Source: Candidatus Symbiopectobacterium sp. NZEC151 (GTDB lineage Bacteria; Pseudomonadota; Gammaproteobacteria; Enterobacterales; Enterobacteriaceae). Taken from it: a DNA stretch of 64,000 bases. A model generated the notes under the pieces. It saw only the letters and a program-made list of their open reading frames with translations, did no database searches and was not told the DNA's origin. The stretch is from assembly GCF_025962655.1 (NCBI RefSeq), contig NZ_JAGFPE010000002.1:62001-126000 (forward strand), given 5' to 3'. Shown one piece after another: positions 50,153 through 58,156 of this stretch (the first letter of the stretch is position 1; every line of letters begins with the position of its first letter). The translations under genes were made by a program, and so were the position numbers.

Positions 50153-50728
50153 ATGTCTGGCGCGAGCAATATCGTGCGTTTACGGCCTCTGGAACGAGAG
50201 GATCTCAATTTTGTCCATCAGTTGGATAACAATGCCAGCGTGATGCGTTATTGGTTCGAAGAGCCCTATGAGGCCTTTGTGGAATTGTGCGATCTCTACG
50301 ACAAGCACATTCACGACCAAAGCGAGCGGCGCTTTATCATCGCGTTTGAAAAAAATCGGGTAGGTCTGGTCGAACTGGTGGAAATCAACCATATCCACCG
50401 CCGTGCTGAATTCCAGATTATTATCGACCCCGCCCATCAAGGGCGTGGCTACGCCAGCGCCGCCGCCAAGCTGGCGATGGATTACGGGTTTTCCGTGCTG
50501 AACCTGTACAAGCTGTACCTGATTGTGGATAAAGAGAACACCAAGGCTATCCACATTTATGCCAAGCTGGGTTTCGAAGTCGAGGCCGAACTGCGCCACG
50601 AGTTTTTTATTAACGGCGAATACCGGAATACCATTCGCATGTGCATTTTCCAGCACCAGTATATGGAACGGTACAAGGCGAACGCGACAGCAGAAAAACC
50701 GTCACCAGAAGCAGATATCACGCGTTGA
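50153..50728 (+). CDS. speG: Spermidine N1-acetyltransferase
   Basis: 191 residues from ATG 50153 with GGGAGG upstream. GNAT fold; the acetyl-CoA loop is [15 protein letters not shown] near residue 95. It aligns throughout with E. coli SpeG (186). It detoxifies excess polyamines. It is in an isolated position with no polyamine neighbours. Confidence 0.94.
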   Translation: MSGASNIVRLRPLEREDLNFVHQLDNNASVMRYWFEEPYEAFVELCDLYDKHIHDQSERRFIIAFEKNRVGLVELVEINHIHRRAEFQIIIDPAHQGRGYASAAAKLAMDYGFSVLNLYKLYLIVDKENTKAIHIYAKLGFEVEAELRHEFFINGEYRNTIRMCIFQHQYMERYKANATAEKPSPEADITR

Positions 50729-50757
50729 TATTTAATCGCATTCAAAATACTTAAACA

Positions 50758-50788
50758 GTCGGTTATATTTAAATTGAATATAATCGAC
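50758..50788. repeat. 10-bp inverted repeat after speG
   Basis: gtcggttata (50758-50767) and tataatcgac (50779-50788) pair with one G-U. AT-rich, no strong T-run. It could be the speG terminator or an operator for the orphan gene downstream. Confidence 0.4.
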
Positions 50789-50851
50789 TATTAACAAACA
50801 CATATAATCAGTTAACTCTCATAGAACATACATTGTAAGGGAAATACAGCC

Positions 50852-50899
50852 ATGCGTTTCCTTATGAACAACATAACAAAACCACTTCATATCTCTTAA
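50852..50899 (+). CDS. Possible 15-codon leader peptide
   Basis: ATG 50852 to TAA encodes MRFLMNNITKPLHIS and has AAGGGAA about 9 nt upstream. It lies in the AT-rich leader of the orphan gene. It may be a real small ORF or chance; support is the start context only. Confidence 0.25.
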   Translation: MRFLMNNITKPLHIS

Positions 50900-50987
50900 G
50901 AAAATACCACAGATAAAAAAAAGCGTTTCCTGGCTCTTAACTGACCGCAATACAAATTACTCTATGAGCTCAACTAAGGAGATAGTT

Positions 50988-51338
50988 ATGTTATCAGCGA
51001 CAGCAGTTAAAACATCTTCCCCTACAGTCGTCATTGATTTCAACTCTGAAAGTCATTTAAGTAACCATTCACCCTACAACATACTGAAGAGAATATTAAA
51101 TATCAAACACTCATCCCTGAACTCCGTATCTCTATCTCAAGGCAAGAATAAGGATGAGCAAAAAATAAATATCAGCGTCACAAACATGATTAACTCAAAT
51201 CTATTTTCAGTATCAAAAACAAAAACGATCAGCCTCAGCGCGCCTAGTATTCAAAGTATTCTATTAACACCTTCAAAAGGTGATAATAATAAAACGAGAT
51301 TGGAGGTGAGTCTGATCGGTAAGGGACCTTCCGACTGA
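50988..51338 (+). CDS. AT-rich orphan protein, unknown function
   Basis: 116 residues from ATG 50988, which has a strong AAGGAG 6 nt upstream; eight further in-frame codons upstream lack one. Ser/Asn/Lys-rich, with about one residue in five a serine, no cysteine, no signal peptide and no membrane segment. No family is recognised. Base composition is much more AT-rich than the neighbouring speG and ybbP, which suggests acquired DNA. It could be a secreted effector-like or adaptor protein, but nothing in the sequence decides this. Confidence 0.6.
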   Translation: MLSATAVKTSSPTVVIDFNSESHLSNHSPYNILKRILNIKHSSLNSVSLSQGKNKDEQKINISVTNMINSNLFSVSKTKTISLSAPSIQSILLTPSKGDNNKTRLEVSLIGKGPSD

Positions 51339-51467
51339 GTCGATGTACTTTGGGTTGACGTCATCCCCGCGAGAATAAACTGCACTTCTCTTAAGGATGG
51401 CGTCATCATTCACTGTAAACGTGTCAGCGCAACGGACACCACTATTCCGTCTCAATGACCCAACTCG

Positions 51468-53897
51468 CTACCCGGCAAACTGCCGAAATAACGCTTTACC
51501 ACTTAATAACCGCAGTCCCAGCCAGCCGCCGCACAGCGACAGCAGCAAGGCCGCACTGAGTGGCAGCGCTCCCCACATCACCACATTAGGCTCCCAGGGG
51601 AAATCAAACACTTTGCGTTGCAGCAGCCACAGCGCCACTTCCGCGCCAATAGCGGCCGCTACGCCCGACATCAGGCCCAGCGCTGCAAACTCACACCACA
51701 GGGTGCCACGCAGCAAGCGACGCCCAGCCCCCAGCGTGCGATAAACCATCAACTCCTGACGCCGCTGGCGCATGCCAACCTGAATTTGCGCCAACAGCAG
51801 CAGCACGCCGCAGAACAACACCAGCACCACCATCACTTCCAGCGCGCGACTCACCTGCTGCAATACCTGACCAATCTGGCGCAGCATCGTGCCCACATCC
51901 AGCACGCTGACCGTGGGGAATTGGCGATTAAGCTGCACGACAAGCTTGTCGTCACCGTCGTGGCGGAAACTGGTCAGTAACGATTGCGGCTGCGTATCCA
52001 GCGCGCCGGGCGGGAAAATAAAGAAGAAATTCGGTCGCAAACTTTCCCAATCCACGCGCCGGAAGCTGGTCACCGTGGCGCTAAAAGGCTGCGTGTCGCC
52101 AGTGAAGGTCAGGGTGTCACCGAGCTTAATGCCCATCTCCTGTGCTTCATTCGCCTCCATCGAGACTTCCCCCGCTTTCGGCGCTTGCCCGGCCGTCAGC
52201 ACATTGTGATCCGGCAACCCCTCCATCCAGGTCAGGTTCAGTTCGCGGTTAACCGTATTAGCACCCGGATCGTTTTCGTGGATACGCTCGGTCGCCACCT
52301 GACCGTTGATAGCCGTCAGGCGCGCACGAATGATCGGATAAAATGATTCCGGCTTCACCGCGTGCTGCTCAAGGAAGGTTTTCAGTGGTGCCGCCTGAGA
52401 GGGTGCGATATTCAGCAAGAAATAGTTGGGGCTTTCCGGCGGCAGTTGACGCTGCCAACGCTCCAACAAATCACCACGCATCACCAGCAATAACGCCAGC
52501 AACATAAACGACAGGGAAAAGGCCGCCAGTTGGCTCAAGGTGGACCACGGCTGGCGTAACAGGCGATTGACTGCCAGACGCAACGGCAGATGCTTGACCG
52601 TCAGGCGGCGCAACACTATCAACCCGCCCCAGCCGACAATACCCAGCAACAGCGCCAGCACCGCCGTACCGCCAAGCAACGCCCACAGCAACGTGCCACC
52701 GCCAGAGAGCAGCGCCAGCCCAGCCACCACAATCAGCGCCACCGCAGGCAGATAGTAACGCAACGGCCAGACGTTCGCCGTGATATCCTGACGCAGCACC
52801 CGCAGCGGCTGGGTTGCCAGCAGCAGGCGGTAAGGACGTAATCCCACCAGCAGCGAAATCACCACCAGCGATCCCAATGCCCATACCCACGGCCACAACC
52901 CCGCCGCAGGCAACGCCGTGGGCAGCACCGGCGCCAACAAACGCGTGAGTATCGCTTCAAAACCTAACCCCACCAGACTGCCGCACAGGCCAGCCAACGC
53001 CAGCACCGACACCCATTGTCCGACAATCAAACGCCGCAGCGCACGTTTGTCCGCCCCCAGGGTTTTGAGTACCGCCACCAAATCGTAGCGGCTGCGGCAA
53101 TAGTGCCCCATGGCAACGGCCACCGCCGCAACGGACAACAGCAGCGTCAACAGCGCCGATAGCAGTAAAAACTGCTGCGAACGTTGCAGGGATTTACTTA
53201 ATGCCCCGTCGCTGTCTTCCATGCCGTACCAGCGCTGATCCGGTTTTAGCAGCGGCTTGATAAAATCGCTGAACAGCGCGATACGCGCTTCATCACCGGC
53301 AAACATATAGCGCCAGGTAATGCGTCCGCCCGGCTGTATCGCTCCGGTTTTTTCCACATCGGCGCGGCTCATCAACACGCGCGGTGCAGTATCAAACGGG
53401 TTAAACCCTTCGTCCGGCTCCTGAATCAGTTCCCCGGCGATGCGCAGCGTGGTATCGCCCACATCGAGGTTATCCCCGACATTCAGGCCCAGCAACGCCA
53501 GCAGTCGCGGAGCGACCAATACCGAGCCAGGAACCGGGTGCAACCCTTCCGGACGCGTCTGGAGCTGGCCGTAGAGCGGGTAGCGATCGTCCGCCGCCTT
53601 GACGCGCGCCAACTGCGCTTGTTCGCCGGCATAGGTCATGGTCATGAACGACACCTGACGACTGACCGTCAACCCTTGTTGCTGTGCCGTTTGCAGCCAA
53701 TCCTCATCGACCGGACGCGCGGCGCGCAGCACGCGATCGCCGGCCAGAAAATCACGGCTCTGCTGACTTAGCCCTTTCTCCATGCGATCGCTGATATTGC
53801 CCAACGCCAGCACGCACGCCACCGCCAGCGTTAACGCCAGCCACACGATCAGCAGCGATGGAGATCGCCACTCCCGCCAAAACCAGCGCCAGATCAT
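51468..53897 (-). CDS. ybbP: ABC transporter permease YbbP
   Basis: 809 residues. FtsX/MacB-type permease: TM1 at about 16-36, a large periplasmic domain, a central bundle of helices (about 230-470), a second periplasmic domain and three C-terminal helices with LMVYRTLGAGRRLLRG. It stays next to ybbA and tesA as in E. coli. With YbbA it forms a putative lipid- or toxic-compound-handling exporter. ybbA overlaps its start by 4 nt. Confidence 0.94.
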   Translation of the reverse strand: MIWRWFWREWRSPSLLIVWLALTLAVACVLALGNISDRMEKGLSQQSRDFLAGDRVLRAARPVDEDWLQTAQQQGLTVSRQVSFMTMTYAGEQAQLARVKAADDRYPLYGQLQTRPEGLHPVPGSVLVAPRLLALLGLNVGDNLDVGDTTLRIAGELIQEPDEGFNPFDTAPRVLMSRADVEKTGAIQPGGRITWRYMFAGDEARIALFSDFIKPLLKPDQRWYGMEDSDGALSKSLQRSQQFLLLSALLTLLLSVAAVAVAMGHYCRSRYDLVAVLKTLGADKRALRRLIVGQWVSVLALAGLCGSLVGLGFEAILTRLLAPVLPTALPAAGLWPWVWALGSLVVISLLVGLRPYRLLLATQPLRVLRQDITANVWPLRYYLPAVALIVVAGLALLSGGGTLLWALLGGTAVLALLLGIVGWGGLIVLRRLTVKHLPLRLAVNRLLRQPWSTLSQLAAFSLSFMLLALLLVMRGDLLERWQRQLPPESPNYFLLNIAPSQAAPLKTFLEQHAVKPESFYPIIRARLTAINGQVATERIHENDPGANTVNRELNLTWMEGLPDHNVLTAGQAPKAGEVSMEANEAQEMGIKLGDTLTFTGDTQPFSATVTSFRRVDWESLRPNFFFIFPPGALDTQPQSLLTSFRHDGDDKLVVQLNRQFPTVSVLDVGTMLRQIGQVLQQVSRALEVMVVLVLFCGVLLLLAQIQVGMRQRRQELMVYRTLGAGRRLLRGTLWCEFAALGLMSGVAAAIGAEVALWLLQRKVFDFPWEPNVVMWGALPLSAALLLSLCGGWLGLRLLSGKALFRQFAG

Positions 53898-54613
53898 GCC
53901 ACCTCCTGCAATTTGCCGTCCAACAGCCGCAAACGCCGTTCGCAGCGTGCTGCCAACTGCTCATCGTGGGTAACCAGAATCAGCGTGGTGGCATAATCAC
54001 GATTGAGTGAAAACAACAGATCCACAATGCGTTCGCCGGTTTTGCGATCCAGATTGCCGGTCGGTTCATCCGCAAACAGCACGCGGGGCCGTCCGCTAAA
54101 GGCGCGCGCAATGGCGACACGCTGTTGCTCACCGCCGGATAACTGCGCGGGCAAATGGTGCAAGCGCTCGCCCAATCCCAACTGACGCAGCAACTGTTCT
54201 GCCTGCGCACGGCTTTGTGCATCACTTTCACCGCGCAACAGCGCGGGCAGTTGCACGTTCTCCAGCGCATTCAGCGTCGGCACTAACATAAACGCCTGAA
54301 ACACAAACCCGACATCGCGGGCACGCAGCGCAGCGCGCCCATCTTCATCCAGGGCACCCAACGATTCGCCGAGCAGTTTGACATCACCTTCACTGCCGTC
54401 ATCCAGCCCAGCGAGTATTCCCAGCAGCGTCGATTTCCCTGAACCGGACTCACCGATCAGCGCAATCGACTGCGCGGGTTTGACAACCAGCTCAACTCCG
54501 GTGAGGATGGAAAGCCGATGTTCACCCTGACCGACGTGCTTACTTAAATGATGAACTTCCAGAATATTTTCCGCCGACGCGGTGGCTGCCGAAGAGACGC
54601 CATTCAAAGACAT
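53894..54613 (-). CDS. ybbA: ABC transporter ATPase YbbA
   Basis: 239 residues. Walker [10 protein letters not shown] near 57, signature [14 protein letters not shown] near 161 and Walker [13 protein letters not shown] near 181. LolD/MacB-like class. The N-terminus has about ten extra residues ([12 protein letters not shown]) compared with E. coli. Its 5' end overlaps the 5' end of divergent tesA by about 66 bp. Confidence 0.94.
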   Translation of the reverse strand: MSLNGVSSAATASAENILEVHHLSKHVGQGEHRLSILTGVELVVKPAQSIALIGESGSGKSTLLGILAGLDDGSEGDVKLLGESLGALDEDGRAALRARDVGFVFQAFMLVPTLNALENVQLPALLRGESDAQSRAQAEQLLRQLGLGERLHHLPAQLSGGEQQRVAIARAFSGRPRVLFADEPTGNLDRKTGERIVDLLFSLNRDYATTLILVTHDEQLAARCERRLRLLDGKLQEVA

Positions 54614-55216
54614 ATCTACATCCTTTTGCTGCTGGGATTACTCAGCGCCCGCGCATTTGCTGCGGAAACGCTCCTGGTATTGGGAGACAGCCTGAGCGCG
54701 GGCTATCGCATGCCCGCCGCTTCCGCCTGGCCCGCCCTGCTCAATGAGCACTGGCAAAAAGCGAGCCCTGACGGCATAAAAATCGTTAACGCCAGCATCA
54801 GCGGCGATACCGCTTCACAAGGGCTAGCGCGTTTACCGGCACTGCTGCAACAACATCAGCCACGCTGGGTACTGATCGAAATGGGCGGCAATGATGGCCT
54901 GCGCGGCTTTCCCCCACCAACCATCGAACAGGACCTGACCACCATCATCAATCAGGTGAAAACGGCCAATGCACAGCCTTTGCTAATGCAAATCCGCCTG
55001 CCTGCCAACTACGGTCAGCGCTACACCACGACGTTCAGCGCCATTTACCCGCGACTGGCGCAGCAATTTTCCATCCCGCTGGTGCCGTTCTTTATGGAAC
55101 AGGTTTATCTTAAGCCGGAATGGATGCAAGACGATGGTATCCACCCTACGCGCGAAGCGCAGCCGTTTATTGCCGACTGGATGGCAAAACAGCTTAAACC
55201 GTTAGTGAATCTGTGA
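54548..55216 (+). CDS. tesA: Acyl-CoA thioesterase I / protease I / lysophospholipase L1
   Basis: 222 residues. Periplasmic SGNH hydrolase: GDSLSAGYR (catalytic Ser) near residue 47, GGND near 115 and DGIHPTREAQPF (Asp/His) near 197. The opening MMNFQNIFR matches E. coli TesA, but about 12 Arg-rich residues are added before the signal-peptide core IYILLLLGLLSARAFA. The start region overlaps ybbA on the other strand. Confidence 0.94.
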   Translation: MMNFQNIFRRRGGCRRDAIQRHIYILLLLGLLSARAFAAETLLVLGDSLSAGYRMPAASAWPALLNEHWQKASPDGIKIVNASISGDTASQGLARLPALLQQHQPRWVLIEMGGNDGLRGFPPPTIEQDLTTIINQVKTANAQPLLMQIRLPANYGQRYTTTFSAIYPRLAQQFSIPLVPFFMEQVYLKPEWMQDDGIHPTREAQPFIADWMAKQLKPLVNL

Positions 55217-55391
55217 CCGCTTATTTGCGTCTCATTGCTAGTTAACCATGACTCTTGAAAAATAGGGCTTTTTACTTAGGTAAAGTTATGCAAAAATACT
55301 TAATGATAAAATAAAAAACAATTAAATCATACACTTAAATAAACAAACATTGATATGGGCGGCAAAATGGCGGCACTGTATATCTGATGTT

Positions 55392-55450
55392 ACTATCTAG
55401 CACGGTGAATGTAGGAATTTCGGAGGCGGTTCAATCCTACCAAACCACCA
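55392..55450 (+). pseudogene. Decayed 3' end of ssrA (tmRNA); likely attachment-site scar
   Basis: gtaggaatttcgga (55411-55424), then gcggttcaa, then cc-acca at 55450, follow the 3' end of E. coli tmRNA (accgaggatgtaggaatttcggacgcgggttcaactcccg...ccacca). The T-arm and acceptor strand carry changes that break pairing, so it is not functional RNA. tmRNA genes are common integration targets, so this is read as an att remnant. Confidence 0.6.
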
Positions 55451-55458
55451 ATTAAAAT

Positions 55459-55489
55459 AAGGGGTTGCGTGAGATCGCACCCCTTTTTA
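55459..55489 (+). terminator. Terminator after the ssrA-like fragment
   Basis: ggggt-tgcg pairs with cgca-cccc (55461-55469/55476-55483, one bulge) and is followed by ttttt. Confidence 0.75.
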
Positions 55490-55549
55490 CGTCTAGTGTC
55501 CATTTTGCGTCCACACAGATCAAATATTAGCCGCATGGATCATTAACTG

Positions 55550-55861
55550 CTATAAACCGTCCATAAGTCGCTGACTTAGCAGTTTGGTCGTTGCATCCTT
55601 TTGCATGTCTAACCAACTTTCATACTTTGTGTTTTTTACGATGAAGCGTTCCCACTCCTCATCCGGTATCGCTTTGAAATCCTCCATAGACTCTACTTTG
55701 AAACCAGATTTTTCAAACAAATCTTCAATTGAAGTAAACGAGGAACATTCTTTCAGGAACGTCGGGTTGAATAACTCAGGAAAAGTTAGCTGCGTTGTAC
55801 TTCCAATCCCTTCAAGGTTTCGTGTTAATCTATTAATTTTATTGCTGAAATTATTAGTCAT
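55550..55861 (-). CDS. Small protein paired with a PIN-domain protein
   Basis: 103 residues, acidic and largely helical, no cysteine-rich or membrane region. It lies 48 bp downstream of the PIN-domain gene on the same strand, so the two are probably one transcript. No family is recognised. It could be an antitoxin, partner or substrate-recognition protein. AT-rich compared with the chromosomal backbone. Confidence 0.65.
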   Translation of the reverse strand: MTNNFSNKINRLTRNLEGIGSTTQLTFPELFNPTFLKECSSFTSIEDLFEKSGFKVESMEDFKAIPDEEWERFIVKNTKYESWLDMQKDATTKLLSQRLMDGL

Positions 55862-55909
55862 GTAGTAAATCCTATATAAATATGAGCTAAAAAACGGCCA
55901 TGACAGACT

Positions 55910-57022
55910 TCAATCGTAATCTGGTTGATATTCCATTTCTAACTCACCAAAATCGATCAAGTCCGGTTTTTCTATTACCTCCACTTCTTCCACAATCAAA
56001 TTCTCAATCGGACCTGTTAACTCCCCTGAGATAGTAATCAATATTGCAGAGGTAAAAGTTTCCACAACCCTTTTAGTAACTGATCCCATGAAAACATGGT
56101 CTTTATCGATAGAATCATAAACTGATAGAGAGAAATCACCATCTATATATACAGTTATATCAGCATATGCTTCGAGAACCACCCTGTTTTCGTCCTTATC
56201 GATCACACTAAAACGATTGTCTGAGAACTCAAAATGTTTAAAGCCACCAGAACTTCCACCAGGTTCCCAATACAAATAAGAATTAGCCTCTTGGTAGGGT
56301 GCAAAGTTTGATAATGCTGAATTTAACTCCTCGGCAATATCATCGATAAATTTTTGAGCAACACCTTCATTTAATGCCCTTTCCAAATTATCAGTCAGTG
56401 CATAAGGAGCGGTTTCCTCATTAAAATACGCTAACGCTTTAGCCAAATCGGTTTCGTAATGAATAAATTTAGAATGTTCACAAAAACGTGCCCAATCCTC
56501 ATCCCTCGCAACTGCAAGAACATTTTCTTGATTTTGCTCAGCCCACGACTGAACCGCCATCAGTATAATGGCGTCTGGAAATTCACTTTTTTTCTTTCCC
56601 GTTTCAGCAAAAGGAGGTTTAGATGTGAAGTAGCTTCGCAGTAACTCAGGAACAGATACATACTCACCGGTCTCCAACATCAGTGCTGCGGTTGCTTTCG
56701 CAAACTTATCTATCCTACTTTTACCTAATCCTTCGATCTCCTTACCTTCTATTAAACTCTTCCTTGCGCAATTAAGTTCACTACCTTCGAAGAATAAATG
56801 GTCACTAGCTTCATCAAGAGCCTTTTCTAATGAAACTTTTGAAGCCTTAATTTTGACATCAAGATGCTTCCTTACTTCGCTGTAAATAACATCAGGCAAT
56901 AATAATTTGGTTTCTACACGACTGAACTGCGTTAACTTGCCAAGTAACCCTTTCTCCATGCGCAGCCCATACTGCTCATAAACTGAAGTATCTATAAGAA
57001 TCGCGGTATACTTTTCAGCCAT
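55910..57022 (-). CDS. PIN-like domain protein (DUF4935-like), probable nuclease
   Basis: 370 residues. N-terminal half looks like a PIN nuclease: Asp11 in ILIDTSVYE, Glu49 in LPDVIYSEVRKHL, Asp150 in EFPDAIILMAV and Asp174/Asp176 in ARDEDWARF provide the acidic quartet. The C-terminal half (about 235-350) is beta-rich with no known match. Such proteins occur in prophage and defence cargo. AT-rich. A toxin or anti-phage role with the 103-residue partner is inference. Confidence 0.75.
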   Translation of the reverse strand: MAEKYTAILIDTSVYEQYGLRMEKGLLGKLTQFSRVETKLLLPDVIYSEVRKHLDVKIKASKVSLEKALDEASDHLFFEGSELNCARKSLIEGKEIEGLGKSRIDKFAKATAALMLETGEYVSVPELLRSYFTSKPPFAETGKKKSEFPDAIILMAVQSWAEQNQENVLAVARDEDWARFCEHSKFIHYETDLAKALAYFNEETAPYALTDNLERALNEGVAQKFIDDIAEELNSALSNFAPYQEANSYLYWEPGGSSGGFKHFEFSDNRFSVIDKDENRVVLEAYADITVYIDGDFSLSVYDSIDKDHVFMGSVTKRVVETFTSAILITISGELTGPIENLIVEEVEVIEKPDLIDFGELEMEYQPDYD

Positions 57023-57552
57023 CGCCCTTCTCCTTTAATAGAGAGAAAAATAAAAATACATTATAAATCAGCAACTAATCTAGCACACTTACAATCATCA
57101 TCCAGTGTTAGTAGTGAACCTATCACCTTCCACGATAATAACGCACTCACAGAAAACACATTTTATTATTATTTATCAATACTTTAAAGAAAAGACCAAC
57201 TCATTGATAGATGTTTAAAACTGAAAATAAATGAAATTCCTTTCAATCTTTTCAGTTTGAGACCTTCACCAAAACCCCTGCGGCGGCGTGGGCTGGCGTA
57301 TCGGTTTGTAGAAAAAAAAAACTGAAAAATTTTCCTGATCAGAAAACCGCAGGCGGGTGCGGTGTAGCGCGGATTTTGTCATGTGAGCGTTTATTTTGTG
57401 TATGCGCTGGCTGCGCCTGCGGGACGTGGTGAGGCGATCCGAATGATGGACATGGCATTAGGTGATTGATGGAGATAACAGATTGTGGCCGGTTTGGTGG
57501 CGCTGTATTGCGGGTACAAAAAACCCGCTCTCGGCGGGCGGGTTATACATAA
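57023..57552. other. Noncoding gap with phage-like remnants
   Basis: 530 bp. The left 220 bp is AT-rich and should hold the PIN-gene promoter. From 57270 the GC content rises and short plus-strand frames (57368-57469, 57469-57552) look like phage regulatory gene debris. The YfbU-gene terminator is at 57515-57545. Confidence 0.5.
57515..57545 (-). terminator. Terminator of the YfbU-family gene
   Basis: aacccgc/gcgggtt (57522-57528/57538-57544) form a 7-bp stem, followed on the minus strand by ttttttg, 8 bp after the gene's stop. Confidence 0.75.
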
Positions 57553-58092
57553 TCAAGCGTTGAGTATTGATACCATTTCGTCAATGGTTAAACATCTCCC
57601 AAACAGCCTATTTCTTATAGGTTCGAACACTGCATACATTCGACTATAGCGCTGTACCAATGGGCAGTGGGAGTTTAGATCCCTGCCCTGGAATCTGGTG
57701 AAACTGTCTAGGTGATTGACCATGAAAAGAGCCGTACTCCAATAACGGGACTCGTTGTTTCCATCAAAACCTTTAAAAACAGGTAACCCTGCAAATCCAG
57801 GCATTCTTTCAACTAGCTCTGCTTGATCTGCAGCAGAAAGGCTACCCGCTGACTCTTCCAAAAAATCCCACATATCTAGATAGTTAACGACTTCATCAAC
57901 TTCATGAGGCTGGTCTTCTTCATCAAACGCGATACCTTGATACTTCCATGATAAGGCCCATGTATGATTTTTTTGGATGGCAGATTTGACAAAATTACCA
58001 TCGATTTCATTATGACCGTCATTCATACCCAACTTTTCATAGATTTCGCTGAGCATAGTAAGAATTAATTTTTCTGAATTTGTAAGCTTCAT
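57553..58092 (-). CDS. YfbU-family protein
   Basis: 179 residues. The ends match the YfbU family: MKLTNSEKLILTMLSEIYEKL at the N-terminus, and FKGFDGNNESRYWSTALFMVN, VQRYSRMYAVFEPIRN and LTIDEMVSILNA in the C-terminal half. E. coli YfbU is a chromosomal protein of uncertain role, reported to affect cell death when overproduced. Here a divergent copy sits after the tail genes as apparent prophage cargo. Confidence 0.8.
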   Translation of the reverse strand: MKLTNSEKLILTMLSEIYEKLGMNDGHNEIDGNFVKSAIQKNHTWALSWKYQGIAFDEEDQPHEVDEVVNYLDMWDFLEESAGSLSAADQAELVERMPGFAGLPVFKGFDGNNESRYWSTALFMVNHLDSFTRFQGRDLNSHCPLVQRYSRMYAVFEPIRNRLFGRCLTIDEMVSILNA

Positions 58093-58156
58093 GGCATTCC
58101 CTTATGGTTTGTAGGAAATTATAAAATAGACCAACTCAAGGAAAAATAAATAGAAC

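Larger units (their letters stand above)
55217..55549. other. Intergenic region at the prophage border
   Basis: 333 bp with no coding frame. The left part is AT-rich. The middle holds the ssrA-like fragment (55392-55450) and a terminator. The right part has gtgtcc/gcgtcc repeats (agtgtccattttgcgtccac, 55495-55514) like integrase arm sites. Confidence 0.55.

Noticed and set aside
55392-55450. An intact tRNA gene at the prophage border
   Set aside because: No D-arm or anticodon arm can be folded, and the T-arm has mismatches. The sequence fits the end of tmRNA better, in decayed form.
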